Shown: one piece after another, positions 23,133 through 31,130 of the stretch
How the letters are laid out: every line of letters starts with the position of its first letter
Position numbering within the stretch: the first letter of the stretch is position 1
NCBI RefSeq assembly: GCF_001625085.1
Contig: NZ_BDAW01000096.1
Span: forward strand, 1 to 36,338
Reading direction: 5' to 3'
Length of the DNA: 36,338 nucleotides
Source of the DNA: Nocardia acidivorans NBRC 108247
GTDB taxonomy: Bacteria > Actinomycetota > Actinomycetes > Mycobacteriales > Mycobacteriaceae
The notes under the pieces: model-generated
What the model saw: the letters and a program-made list of their open reading frames with translations, nothing else
Databases searched by the model: none
What the model was told of the DNA's origin: nothing
Position numbers and translations under genes: made by a program

Positions 23133-25549
23133 CCTGCACCGAACCGGGCTGCACCGGAACAATCGAAGACGGGTACTGCACTGTCTGCGGCACCGCGCCC
23201 TCGGCCGCCGCGACGGTGAATTCGGGACCCACCGCCTCGGCGGGCCCATCCCCCGGCGGCGCATCGCCGACCACCTGCGCCGAACCGGGTTGCGGCGGAA
23301 CCATTTCCGACGGGTACTGCGAAGTGTGCGGCACCGCGCCGTCGCCGGTGTCGGCGACCGGTGGCGGCCACCCGGCCTCATTCGCGGGGAGTGTGGCGAC
23401 CAGTCGGGGGTCCGGGATCACCGGGGCGTTCACCACCGGTGGCACGCGCAGCAGTATTCGGACCGGGCGCACCGGGTCGTCCGGGGCCACCCGCGGGCGG
23501 CTCGGGGCGGGGATGGTCAAGGTGCCGCCGGTCGCGCCGATCGATCCGTCCGCGGCGGTGATGGCCGATCCGGTGGTGCCGGAGAGTCAGCGGTTCTGCG
23601 GTAAATGCGATCGGCCGGTGGGGCGCAGTCGCGGTGATCAGCCGGGGCGCAGTGAGGGCTTCTGCGGGCACTGCCGGACCCGATTCTCGTTCACGCCCAA
23701 GCTGGTTCGCGGCGATGTGGTCGGCGGCCAGTACGAGGTGCTGGGACCGCTGGCGCACGGCGGTCTGGGCTGGATCTACCTGGCGCTCGATCACAAGGTG
23801 AACGGCCGCCCGGTGGTGCTCAAGGGTCTGCTCAATACCGGTGACGCCGATGCCATGCGCGCCGCGGTGGCCGAGCGGCGCTTCCTGGCGCAGGTCGATC
23901 ACCCGAATATCGTGCGCATCTACAACTTCGCCGAGGATATCGGCCCCGACGGCGAGCCGGTCGGCTACATCGTCATGGAGTATGTGGGCGGCACCTCGCT
24001 CAAGCAGATTCTGCGGCGGCGGCGCGATGCCGACGGGGTGTGGCTGCCGCCCGCGCAGGCCATCGCGTACATTCTCGAGGCACTGCCCGCGCTCGGCTAT
24101 CTGCACTCGCGTGGGCTGGCCTACTGTGATTTCAAGCCGGACAATGTGATGCAGACCGAGGAGCAGCTCAAGCTCATCGATCTCGGCGCGGTCATCGCCA
24201 TGAACGACGAGCACAGCGCCATCTACGGCACGCCCGGCTATCAGGCCCCGGAGGTCGCCGAGACCGGTCCCACCGTGGCCTCGGAGATTTACACCGTCGG
24301 CCGGACCTTGGCGGTGCTGCTGCTCAAGGTTCCGCAGGAGCACGGCCGGCTCGGTCCGCTGCCCGGTCCGGAGTCCGAGCCGGTGCTGGCTCGGCATCCC
24401 TCGCTGTACCGATTCCTGGTGCGCGCAACGCATCTCGATCCGATGGAGCGGTTCAGCGGCACCGACGAGATGGCCGATCAGCTCACCGGCGTGCTGCGCG
24501 AGGTGCTCGCCGCCGAGGACGGACTGCCCCGCCCGGGCCTGTCCACCCGTTTCGGTCCCCCGCGCGGGGTATTCGGGGTCGGCGACACCCTGCCGGACGA
24601 TCCGGTGAAAATCATTGCGGCGCTTCCCGTTCCACTGGTCGACCCGAACGACAGCGGAGCGGCGCTGCTGGCGAGCCTGGGCGCGGGGACGCCGCAGGAG
24701 TTGGAACGCGAGATCACCGCGGGGCTGCGCTCGGTGGTCACCGGTAAGGACGAGTCGGCGGAGATCCCGCTGCGCCTGATCCGCGCGGCGCTCGAATACG
24801 GCGACGCGCCCGACGCGCTGCGCCGTATCGAGGAGATGGAGCAGAACCTCGGCGGCGATTGGCAATTGAGCTGGTTCCGCGCACAAGCCCGGCTGCTGCA
24901 ACGGGATTGGGGTTCGGCCGCGGCCGAATTCGACGCCCTCTATACCGCGCTGCCCGGTGAGGCCGCCCCGAAACTGGCGCTCGCGGTGACGGCGGAATTG
25001 TCGGCGCGCACCGGATCCGAACCTGACCGGGAGCCCGCGCTGCGCGAGGCGACCCGCTACTACGAGGTCGTCTGGGGCACCGATCACTCCTACACCAGCG
25101 CCGCGTTCGGCCTGGCCCGGCTGCGCCGCTCGGCCCGCGATCGCGAGGGCGCGATCACGGTGCTGGACCAGGTCGATCCCGCTTCGGCGGTATACACCGA
25201 AGCCGGTGTGGCGGCGGTGGATACGCTGCTGAGCGTGGATCGTCAGGGCGAGCTCACCGAACACCTGCTGCGCGATGCGGGGCGGCGCATCGAACGGCTC
25301 ACCCTGGACTCCAAACGCCGGTCCGCCCAGGCCCGGCTACGCGTACTCGATGCGGCGCTGTTCTGGCTGCGCCTTGGCCGCGTACCCGCCGATCACTCGC
25401 CGCTGCTGGGGGTGACACTCGACTTACAGGGGGTGCGTACCGGTTTGGAACGCTGCTATCGCGATCTCGCGCATGAGACAGATGACTGGTGGGAGCGTAT
25501 CGCCCTGGTGGAGCAGGCCAATGCCGTTCGCCCGAGGACTACGCTGTGA
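23129..25549 (+). CDS. pknG: PknG-family Ser/Thr protein kinase with extra zinc ribbons
   Basis: 806 aa (mycobacterial PknG about 750). Order: two N-terminal C-x4-C...C-x2-C ribbons (C3/C8/C17/C20 and C50/C55/C64/C67); a flexible Ser/Thr/Gly linker (70-125) with FTTGGTRSS at 101-109; the PknG rubredoxin-type zinc site (C157/C160/C179/C182); the kinase domain (about 200-470) with VNGRPVVLKG (Lys232), VGYIVMEYVGG hinge, YCDFKPDNVM (Asp334; Arg of HRD absent as in PknG), IDLGAV (Asp351) and GTPGYQAPE; and a C-terminal TPR domain (about 540-806). It is cytosolic. In mycobacteria PknG phosphorylates the FHA protein GarA to steer glutamate/TCA metabolism. GTGA overlaps join it to both neighbours. 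Confidence 0.93.
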   Translation: MTCTEPGCTGTIEDGYCTVCGTAPSAAATVNSGPTASAGPSPGGASPTTCAEPGCGGTISDGYCEVCGTAPSPVSATGGGHPASFAGSVATSRGSGITGAFTTGGTRSSIRTGRTGSSGATRGRLGAGMVKVPPVAPIDPSAAVMADPVVPESQRFCGKCDRPVGRSRGDQPGRSEGFCGHCRTRFSFTPKLVRGDVVGGQYEVLGPLAHGGLGWIYLALDHKVNGRPVVLKGLLNTGDADAMRAAVAERRFLAQVDHPNIVRIYNFAEDIGPDGEPVGYIVMEYVGGTSLKQILRRRRDADGVWLPPAQAIAYILEALPALGYLHSRGLAYCDFKPDNVMQTEEQLKLIDLGAVIAMNDEHSAIYGTPGYQAPEVAETGPTVASEIYTVGRTLAVLLLKVPQEHGRLGPLPGPESEPVLARHPSLYRFLVRATHLDPMERFSGTDEMADQLTGVLREVLAAEDGLPRPGLSTRFGPPRGVFGVGDTLPDDPVKIIAALPVPLVDPNDSGAALLASLGAGTPQELEREITAGLRSVVTGKDESAEIPLRLIRAALEYGDAPDALRRIEEMEQNLGGDWQLSWFRAQARLLQRDWGSAAAEFDALYTALPGEAAPKLALAVTAELSARTGSEPDREPALREATRYYEVVWGTDHSYTSAAFGLARLRRSARDREGAITVLDQVDPASAVYTEAGVAAVDTLLSVDRQGELTEHLLRDAGRRIERLTLDSKRRSAQARLRVLDAALFWLRLGRVPADHSPLLGVTLDLQGVRTGLERCYRDLAHETDDWWERIALVEQANAVRPRTTL

Positions 25550-26664
25550 CCGCCCGGTGCCCGGCCTGCGGCACCTTCGCCGCGGAGAGCGACCGCTTCT
25601 GCGAGGAGTGCGGACGTCAGCTCGGCGTCCAGCGCATCGCCCTGCCGCCCACCTCCGCACCGGCGGTGGCCAGCGACAACACCCGCCCCACCAGTCTGGC
25701 GCGGGCGGCCTCCGGCACCGTGGCGCGGTACAGCGGGACCACGCTCTCACATGAATCGGAGGATCCGCCCGCCTGTGACGGTTGCGGCGGAACGCATTTC
25801 GACGGTGACGGCTTCTGTGTGGTCTGCGGACAGCGCGGGCGCGAACACGATCGCTTCGAGGCGGATCTTGGTGCGGCCGTGCTGGTCACCGATCGCGGAA
25901 ACGTGCACGCGCACAATGAGGACGCCGTCGCCGCGGCGGTACTGGAGAGCGCGAATCCGGGTACGCCGCCCGCACTGGTGATCTCGGTCTGCGATGGGGT
26001 GTCCACCTCCGAGGATCCGCAGGCCGCCTCCGGCGCCGCGGTGCGCACCGGCGTCGACTCCGCGCTGACGGCGCTGGCCGCCGCGCGCCCCGCCGAGGAG
26101 GCCGTCATGGCCGGGCTGGCCGCCGCCGCCCAGGCGGTGCGCGATATCGGCACACCGGACGGGCGCTCGCCCTCCTGCACCTATGTGGGCGCGATCGTGC
26201 AGTTCGACGACGCCGGGGGCGCACGCCTGACGGTCGCGAATGTCGGTGACAGCCGGGCGTATTGGTTGCAGGCTCGGGAGGGTTCGCAGCGGCTCACCGT
26301 CGACGATTCGCTCGCCCAGGCCATGGTGGAGACCGGTGCCATGGACGAGGAAGCCGCCATGGACACCCCGCACGCGCACGTGCTGACCCGCTGGCTGGGT
26401 GCGGACAGCGAGAAGCAGTCGTGGTCCGACAATTGCGTGCAGACCCTGCACGTGCGCGCGCCCGGGGTGCTGCTGATCTGCTCCGACGGGCTGTGGAACT
26501 ACCTGCCCGATGCGCTGGGTCTTGCCGAGATCGCCTTGGCCACAGCGCCTTTGGATGCGGCCAAGGCGCTGGTGGACTATGCGCTACAGGCGGGCGGCAA
26601 GGACAATATCACCGTCGCGCTGATACCCGTTCCGTTCTCCGAGCTAATAGGAGAAGCACTGTGA
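25546..26664 (+). CDS. PP2C-family Ser/Thr phosphatase with two zinc ribbons
   Basis: 372 aa from GTG 25546, overlapping pknG by 4 nt. Two Cys4 ribbons (C5/C8/C19/C22 and C77/C80/C91/C94) precede the catalytic domain (about 105-365). PP2C metal motifs are intact: RGNVHAHNEDA, ISVCDGVSTSED, NVGDSRAYWL, LICSDGLWNYLP and GGKDNITVALI. It should remove phosphate from Ser/Thr and is the obvious opponent of PknG in this operon. No membrane segment. The ribbons resemble those of the kinase and FHA protein. Its stop overlaps the next gene (GTGA). Confidence 0.93.
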   Translation: MTARCPACGTFAAESDRFCEECGRQLGVQRIALPPTSAPAVASDNTRPTSLARAASGTVARYSGTTLSHESEDPPACDGCGGTHFDGDGFCVVCGQRGREHDRFEADLGAAVLVTDRGNVHAHNEDAVAAAVLESANPGTPPALVISVCDGVSTSEDPQAASGAAVRTGVDSALTALAAARPAEEAVMAGLAAAAQAVRDIGTPDGRSPSCTYVGAIVQFDDAGGARLTVANVGDSRAYWLQAREGSQRLTVDDSLAQAMVETGAMDEEAAMDTPHAHVLTRWLGADSEKQSWSDNCVQTLHVRAPGVLLICSDGLWNYLPDALGLAEIALATAPLDAAKALVDYALQAGGKDNITVALIPVPFSELIGEAL

Positions 26665-27953
26665 GTTCCCCTGAAACCAAGGGTATTTCGGTCGCCGTCG
26701 ACCAGAATCCCTATCTCGCCGAGGGTGTGCGCACCATCGACGCCATCGTCTCGGTGGAGACCACCGAGGAGTTGGCGGTCGCCGTGCCCGCGCAGGAGCG
26801 CGTGGAGATCCTGATCATCGACTGTTCGGGATCCATGGGCGGTGGTGACAAGTTCGGCGGGGCCCGGCGCGCCACCCTCGCGGCCCTGGACGTGATTCCG
26901 GACGGCACCCGCTTCGCCATTGTCGAGGGCACCGACAAGGCCGAGGTCGTCTACCCGCGCGATGGCGCGACGGCCGTCGCGGACAAGCGATCTCGCGCCG
27001 ATGCCCGCCGCGCGCTGGACAAGCTGCACCCGAACGGCGGCACCGCCATGGGCACCTGGCTGGGCCTGTCCCGGCTCATCGCCCAGCGACATCCGGGTGC
27101 GATGGTGCACGCCATCCTGCTCACCGACGGCCGCAACGAACATGAGAAGCCCGAACAGTTGGCGGCGGAGATCAAAGCCTCCGAACGGCTGTTCACCTGT
27201 GATTGCCGCGGCGTCGGAACCGATTGGGAGCCCGACGAATTGCGCGCCATCGCGAGCGCGCTGCACGGCACCGTGGATATCGTGAAGACCCCCGATCTGC
27301 TCGCCGCCGACTTCGCCGCGATGATGCAGACCTCGCTGGCCAAGGTGATTCCGGAGTTGACGCTGCGGGTGTGGACACCGGTCGGCGCGACCGTGCGTTT
27401 CGTCAAACTGGTCGATCCGGTCATCGAGGATCTCACCGCACGCCGCACCGCCACCGCGGCCCAGATCGGCGAATACCCGCTCGGCGCCTGGGGTGCGGAG
27501 GAGCGCGGGTATCACGTGCAGATCGAGGTGGAGCCCGCGCCGCCGGGGCGCGAAAAGCTCGCCGCCCGAATCAGTGTCGTTGCCGAGGGCGAGGTGCTGG
27601 GGCAGGGTCTGGTGAAGGCGGTCTGGACCACCGACACCGATCTGTCGGCACGCATCAGCCGCCGGGTCGCGCACTACACCGGCCAGGCCGAACTGGCCCA
27701 GATGGTGCAGGAGGGGCTCGCCGCCCGCAAACAGGGTGACCTCGATACCGCCACCGCCAAGTTGCAGCGGGCGGTTCAGCTGGCCCAGGAATCCGGTAAC
27801 GAGAACACCGCGAAACTGCTGAAAGCCGTTGTCGAGGTGGATGATCGGACCGGCACCGTACGGCTGCGCTCGCGCGTCGACGCCGCCGATGAGATGGCGC
27901 TGGACGTCCGCTCCAGCAAGACCGCCCGAGTCCGCAAGGAAGCAGGTTCCTGA
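26661..27953 (+). CDS. VWA-domain protein with complete MIDAS (TerY-like)
   Basis: 430 aa from GTG 26661. The von Willebrand A domain (about 45-230) has a full MIDAS: IIDCSGSMGGG (Asp54, Ser56, Ser58), Thr128 in NGGTAMG, and Asp156 in LLTDGRNE. It is followed by a beta-rich domain (about 240-345, LTLRVWTPVGA and GYHVQIEVEP) and a helical tail (about 355-430: AELAQMVQEGLAARKQGDLD) ending in a basic Thr/Ser-bearing segment. There is no signal peptide. Cytosolic VWA proteins with PP2C and kinase partners form the TerY-P-type modules; they are proposed metal-dependent scaffolds. The TGATG overlap links it to the FHA gene. Confidence 0.9.
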   Translation: MSSPETKGISVAVDQNPYLAEGVRTIDAIVSVETTEELAVAVPAQERVEILIIDCSGSMGGGDKFGGARRATLAALDVIPDGTRFAIVEGTDKAEVVYPRDGATAVADKRSRADARRALDKLHPNGGTAMGTWLGLSRLIAQRHPGAMVHAILLTDGRNEHEKPEQLAAEIKASERLFTCDCRGVGTDWEPDELRAIASALHGTVDIVKTPDLLAADFAAMMQTSLAKVIPELTLRVWTPVGATVRFVKLVDPVIEDLTARRTATAAQIGEYPLGAWGAEERGYHVQIEVEPAPPGREKLAARISVVAEGEVLGQGLVKAVWTTDTDLSARISRRVAHYTGQAELAQMVQEGLAARKQGDLDTATAKLQRAVQLAQESGNENTAKLLKAVVEVDDRTGTVRLRSRVDAADEMALDVRSSKTARVRKEAGS

Positions 27954-28627
27954 TGGCCCTGTGCCCCGAAGGCCACACCTCGGCATCGACCGATTACTGC
28001 GATACCTGCGGCTCCCCCATGGGCGCTCCGGGTGCCGGAACCCCTAATCCCCCAGAGGGAGTGGCCCAGTGCCCCGCCTGCGGAGCACTCATCGACGGTC
28101 GCTTCTGCGAAGACTGCGGGCACGACTCGGCGCTGCCGGTCCCGCCGCAGCACGTTTCGGCTCTCACGGTGGTAAACCCGGACGCGACCCTGGTGAACGC
28201 CGGATCGGCTGCGCCCGTGGAGATCTGGGTCGCCACGGTCACGGCCGACGCCAACCACTACCACCGGATGATCGCCCAGAAGGGCCCCGACGCCGATCGA
28301 GTCGACTTCCCCGACTACTACCCCGCTCGCCGAATCCCCCTGCACGGCACCGACATCCTCATCGGCAAACACAGCGCCTCCCAGGGCCTGCACCCCGAGA
28401 TCGACCTGGCCATAGCGCCCGCCGACATCGCCGTCTCCCGCTCGCACGCCATCCTGCACCTGAACGGCGCGGCACTCACCGTCACGGACCTGGGCTCCAC
28501 CAACGGCACCTGCCTCAACGGCAGCGACACCCCCATCCCCGCCAAACAACCCGTCCCCCTGCAACCCGGCGATCGCATCCACGTCGGCGGCTGGACCACC
28601 ATCACCCTCTCCAGGGAACCCGCCTGA
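27953..28627 (+). CDS. FHA-domain protein with N-terminal zinc ribbons
   Basis: 224 aa. The N terminus has two zinc ribbons (C4/H8/C16/C19 and C40/C43/C52/C55). After a linker and a strand-rich part (about 85-115), a C-terminal FHA domain (about 125-220) shows the phosphothreonine-binding positions: LIGKHSASQGL, DIAVSRSHAIL and DLGSTNGTCLNG. The ETTS-type N-terminal phosphorylation motif of GarA/OdhI is not seen, so it is not simply GarA; it may read phosphothreonine on PknG, the VWA tail or the coiled-coil protein. It is the last gene of the operon and is followed by a strong hairpin. Confidence 0.9.
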   Translation: MALCPEGHTSASTDYCDTCGSPMGAPGAGTPNPPEGVAQCPACGALIDGRFCEDCGHDSALPVPPQHVSALTVVNPDATLVNAGSAAPVEIWVATVTADANHYHRMIAQKGPDADRVDFPDYYPARRIPLHGTDILIGKHSASQGLHPEIDLAIAPADIAVSRSHAILHLNGAALTVTDLGSTNGTCLNGSDTPIPAKQPVPLQPGDRIHVGGWTTITLSREPA

Positions 28628-28766
28628 CCGCCCGCGCGACGCCACACGGGTGATCACCAGGAACTGATGTCTCCCGCGTCCCGGGTCGACGCCGCCATCA
28701 GTGCCCAATGATCACCACATCGCCGGTGACACCCGGTTCATCCGCTATCCCATCCCGTAATCCCCT

Positions 28767-28829
28767 CGACGTGCATGTCATGGCGCAGGCATTCGCCGAG
28801 AAGGTACCTGCGCCATGACATTCATGTCG
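28767..28829. terminator. Large convergent hairpin after the PknG operon
   Basis: ATGTCATGGCGCAGG (28775-28789) pairs exactly with CCTGCGCCATGACAT (28807-28821) around 17 nt, and after a 4x4 internal loop CGAC (28767-28770) pairs with GTCG (28826-28829). It sits between the FHA gene (+) and the methyltransferase (-) and should stop transcription from both. A separate 10-bp palindrome GGTGATCACC lies at 28649-28658. Confidence 0.65.
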
Positions 28830-28882
28830 CCGACAACGGATTGGTCGCGGCGCGGAATGCTCTGGAGTGGAGCCGTCGGGGG

Positions 28883-29719
28883 CTAGGGCTTGCGGCCGAC
28901 GCCGCCGACTATGCAGTGGCGGACCGCGCTGAGCATGCGCAGGCGCGGGCCGTCCTGCCACCAGTCGTCGCACAGCACCAGACCGGGTTCGATCATCTCC
29001 AGATCGCCGAACATGGCCTGGATTTCGGCGCGGGTGCGGAAGCGGCCGCTGCCCATCGGGCTATGGATGAACTTGTCCTCCATATTCGCGGCCAGTTGAC
29101 TGAGTTCGGGCTCCTCCGGATCCTGCGGATCGAAGAAGTGCGAGATCGCCACGAACGATCCGGACGGCAGCGCGTCGACATAGGTCTGCATCAGCTCGGC
29201 CGAATCCTCGCCGAGGTAGTGGTGCAGCGTCCCCACCTGCAGCAGCGCCAGCGGGCGGGTGAAATCCAGTTGCTTCCGCACCGATTCGTTCTCGAGCACC
29301 TGCTGCGGCTGGAAGATATCGCAGGTGGCGATGGTGGCCTTATCGTTCTCGACCAACAGCGCCCGGCCGTGCGCGAGCACCATCGGATCGTTGTCCACGT
29401 ACACCACGCGCGCATCCGGATTCACCCGCTGCACCACCTGATGCGTGTTCTCGGCCGTCGGCAGTCCCGACCCCAGATCCAGGAACTGGTCGATCCCGGC
29501 ATTGCGAACCAGGAAGCGGCACACCCGAATCAGGAAATCCCGATTCGCCCACGCCAGATCGCTGGCCTGCGGCGCCACCGACCGCACCCGCGCGAGCACC
29601 TCCCGATCAACCTCGAAGTTGTCCTTTCCATTGAGAAACGCGTCATAAACCCGCGCGATACTGGCACGGGTGGTGTCCACCCCGACGGGCACCGAACTCG
29701 GGTAGTCGGGCTGGGACAT
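28883..29719 (-). CDS. DUF574 (Methyltransf_19) SAM-dependent methyltransferase
   Basis: 278 aa from ATG 29719, with AGGAG 6 nt upstream. Family features: GVDTTRASIARVYDAFLNGK then DNFEVDREV, WANRDFLIRVCRFL, the SAM loop QFLDLGSGLPT, ARVVYVDNDPMVLAHGRALL, and the C-terminal GRFRTRAEIQAMFGDL followed by EPGLVLCDDWWQDGP. This is the large actinobacterial DUF574 family, present in many copies in Nocardia and Streptomyces; substrates are not known. It looks monocistronic. Confidence 0.92.
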   Translation of the reverse strand: MSQPDYPSSVPVGVDTTRASIARVYDAFLNGKDNFEVDREVLARVRSVAPQASDLAWANRDFLIRVCRFLVRNAGIDQFLDLGSGLPTAENTHQVVQRVNPDARVVYVDNDPMVLAHGRALLVENDKATIATCDIFQPQQVLENESVRKQLDFTRPLALLQVGTLHHYLGEDSAELMQTYVDALPSGSFVAISHFFDPQDPEEPELSQLAANMEDKFIHSPMGSGRFRTRAEIQAMFGDLEMIEPGLVLCDDWWQDGPRLRMLSAVRHCIVGGVGRKP

Positions 29720-30307
29720 CGGCAACTCCTCAGTAGTGGTGTGTCCAGATTGCCCCTAGTATGCGACACCAACGCGGCGAACATCGCGCGAATACGTTGA
29801 TCTCCAATAACTTTGGACGGGCCGGACGACGCCGACCCATCGTCTCCCCCAAGGCTGTCTGCGACGGCCACGACTGAATCGAGGTCGGTAGGTAGGCACC
29901 GAGCACCCCCGACGCAGGCTTGTCCAGTTCGCTCGGTGCTGCTCATCGCCCTGTGCGGGCCGGGAGTCGCGGCCGCATTGGCGCACGCCACGCCGAGAGC
30001 ACGCGCCGGAGGGCATCCCGAAGGAAGCGGCCGCGACCCTGATACGACACAGCGATCACGCACCGCGCGAGCTTGTGGATACGGCCGCTCCCATCGGCAC
30101 CGGGATCGGCGGGAAAGCAGCGCTGCTGAACGTCGCCCTGGACGAGTTGTCCGAATTGGGACGGTCTGCGGAGGATCGACCCGGCGGGGATGACGAGTTG
30201 GGGACCCGATGGACGAGAATCGATGATCGCCACCGAACCACCCCGGTCCCTGCCCCCGGTCCGCATACTGCGGGCGAGTCGCTGAACGCCCAATCGGCCC
30301 ACGGCCC
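29720..30307. other. Gene-poor interval (about 590 bp)
   Basis: I see no convincing gene on either strand. Several frames are open but give Arg/Ser/Pro-rich products without domains. A 9-bp inverted repeat GCACCGAGC (29896-29904) / GCTCGGTGC (29931-29939) is the only clear structure. The methyltransferase promoter must lie within the first 100 bp. Decayed coding DNA is possible. Confidence 0.5.
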
Positions 30308-31042
30308 TCACGCATAACGATCGACATGACCGACGGTGACGAACCCGAGCCGCCGGTAGATCTGTTCGCCATCGGGCGACGCGGTGAGTACGACGCGATC
30401 GGCACCGGATTCGCGCGCCAGCGCCAGGGCTCGCTCGGTGAGCGCGGTACCGATCCCCCGTCCGCGCTGATCGGCCCGCGTAACGATGTGCTCGATCGCC
30501 GCACCCGCGGAACTGGTCACGACGGCAGCGCAGCCGAGCACCTCGCCGCGCTCCCGCCACACCAGATAGCGAGTCGATCCCAGCGCCAACCCCTGACACA
30601 GGCCCGCCACCAACGCATCCGGAGTCGCGGTGCCCGACCACAGGGTCGCCCACTCGGCAACCCCGGTCTCGTCTGTGACCTCCTCGATCAGCGGCAGTGC
30701 GCGGCGGTGCACCTCACCGGCGTCCGCGAACACCATCAGCGGTTCGGTCTCGAACACCGCGAGACCATGTTCGGCCAGCAGCCCCGGAATCTCCGGCGAA
30801 TCGATCCCCCGCCAGAAATGCCAAGCCACAGGACAACCACCGAACAGATCCCGCAATCGCCCGATCTCCAGCGCAAGCCCGCCCCCGAGCCGCAACACCG
30901 CATTCAGCTCATCACTGGGCGCGCCAGTCCGAAACCAGCACGACGCTTCATCGCTTCCCACCTCATACGCCCGCACCAAATGGGTTGCGACATAGGTGGT
31001 CACCGCGTCGACATACCGTTTCCGATCGCGCGGTGAAGTCAT
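30308..31042 (-). CDS. GNAT-family N-acetyltransferase
   Basis: 244 aa from ATG 31042, with a GGGGAG site close upstream. The C-terminal GNAT domain (about 120-244) has YLVWRERGEVLGCAAVV, the acetyl-CoA loop ITRADQRGRGIGTALTERAL (read as V-T-R-A-D-Q-R-G-R-G-I-G), ALARESGADRVVLTAS and IYRRLGFVTVGHVDRY. The N-terminal 110 residues form a second, degenerate GNAT-like region with EVGSDEASCWFRTGAPSDEL. The substrate is unknown. It lies 88 bp downstream of the S1 protease stop on the same strand with no clear promoter, so co-transcription is possible in the reverse order (protease first). Confidence 0.85.
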   Translation of the reverse strand: MTSPRDRKRYVDAVTTYVATHLVRAYEVGSDEASCWFRTGAPSDELNAVLRLGGGLALEIGRLRDLFGGCPVAWHFWRGIDSPEIPGLLAEHGLAVFETEPLMVFADAGEVHRRALPLIEEVTDETGVAEWATLWSGTATPDALVAGLCQGLALGSTRYLVWRERGEVLGCAAVVTSSAGAAIEHIVTRADQRGRGIGTALTERALALARESGADRVVLTASPDGEQIYRRLGFVTVGHVDRYA

Positions 31043-31130
31043 TGCTCCCCCTGCGCATCGGGGCGAGTTCGAGATCGGGGACCGTCGACAAGTCTGATGA
31101 TCTTCACGCTCTCCGACGTTAGTCGCCGTC

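Noticed and set aside
23378..25264. A 628-codon antisense open frame across pknG
   Set aside because: Its product is His/Arg/Gln-rich with no domain. Such frames are expected opposite high-GC genes with strong third-position bias, and PknG is certain on the plus strand.
27953..28627. Calling the FHA protein GarA/OdhI
   Set aside because: It has two zinc ribbons and a long linker and lacks the ETTS-type phosphorylation motif; GarA is normally encoded elsewhere.
19702..28627. Prophage, secretion or anti-phage defence island
   Set aside because: No integrase, tRNA site or nuclease/toxin domain flanks the operon, and the locus core matches the chromosomal pknG locus of mycobacteria.
29813..30317. 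Possible small genes in the 29.8-30.3 kb interval, including a weak DUF397-like resemblance on the minus strand
   Set aside because: The resemblance covers only about 15 residues, without a supporting start or the usual partner regulator.
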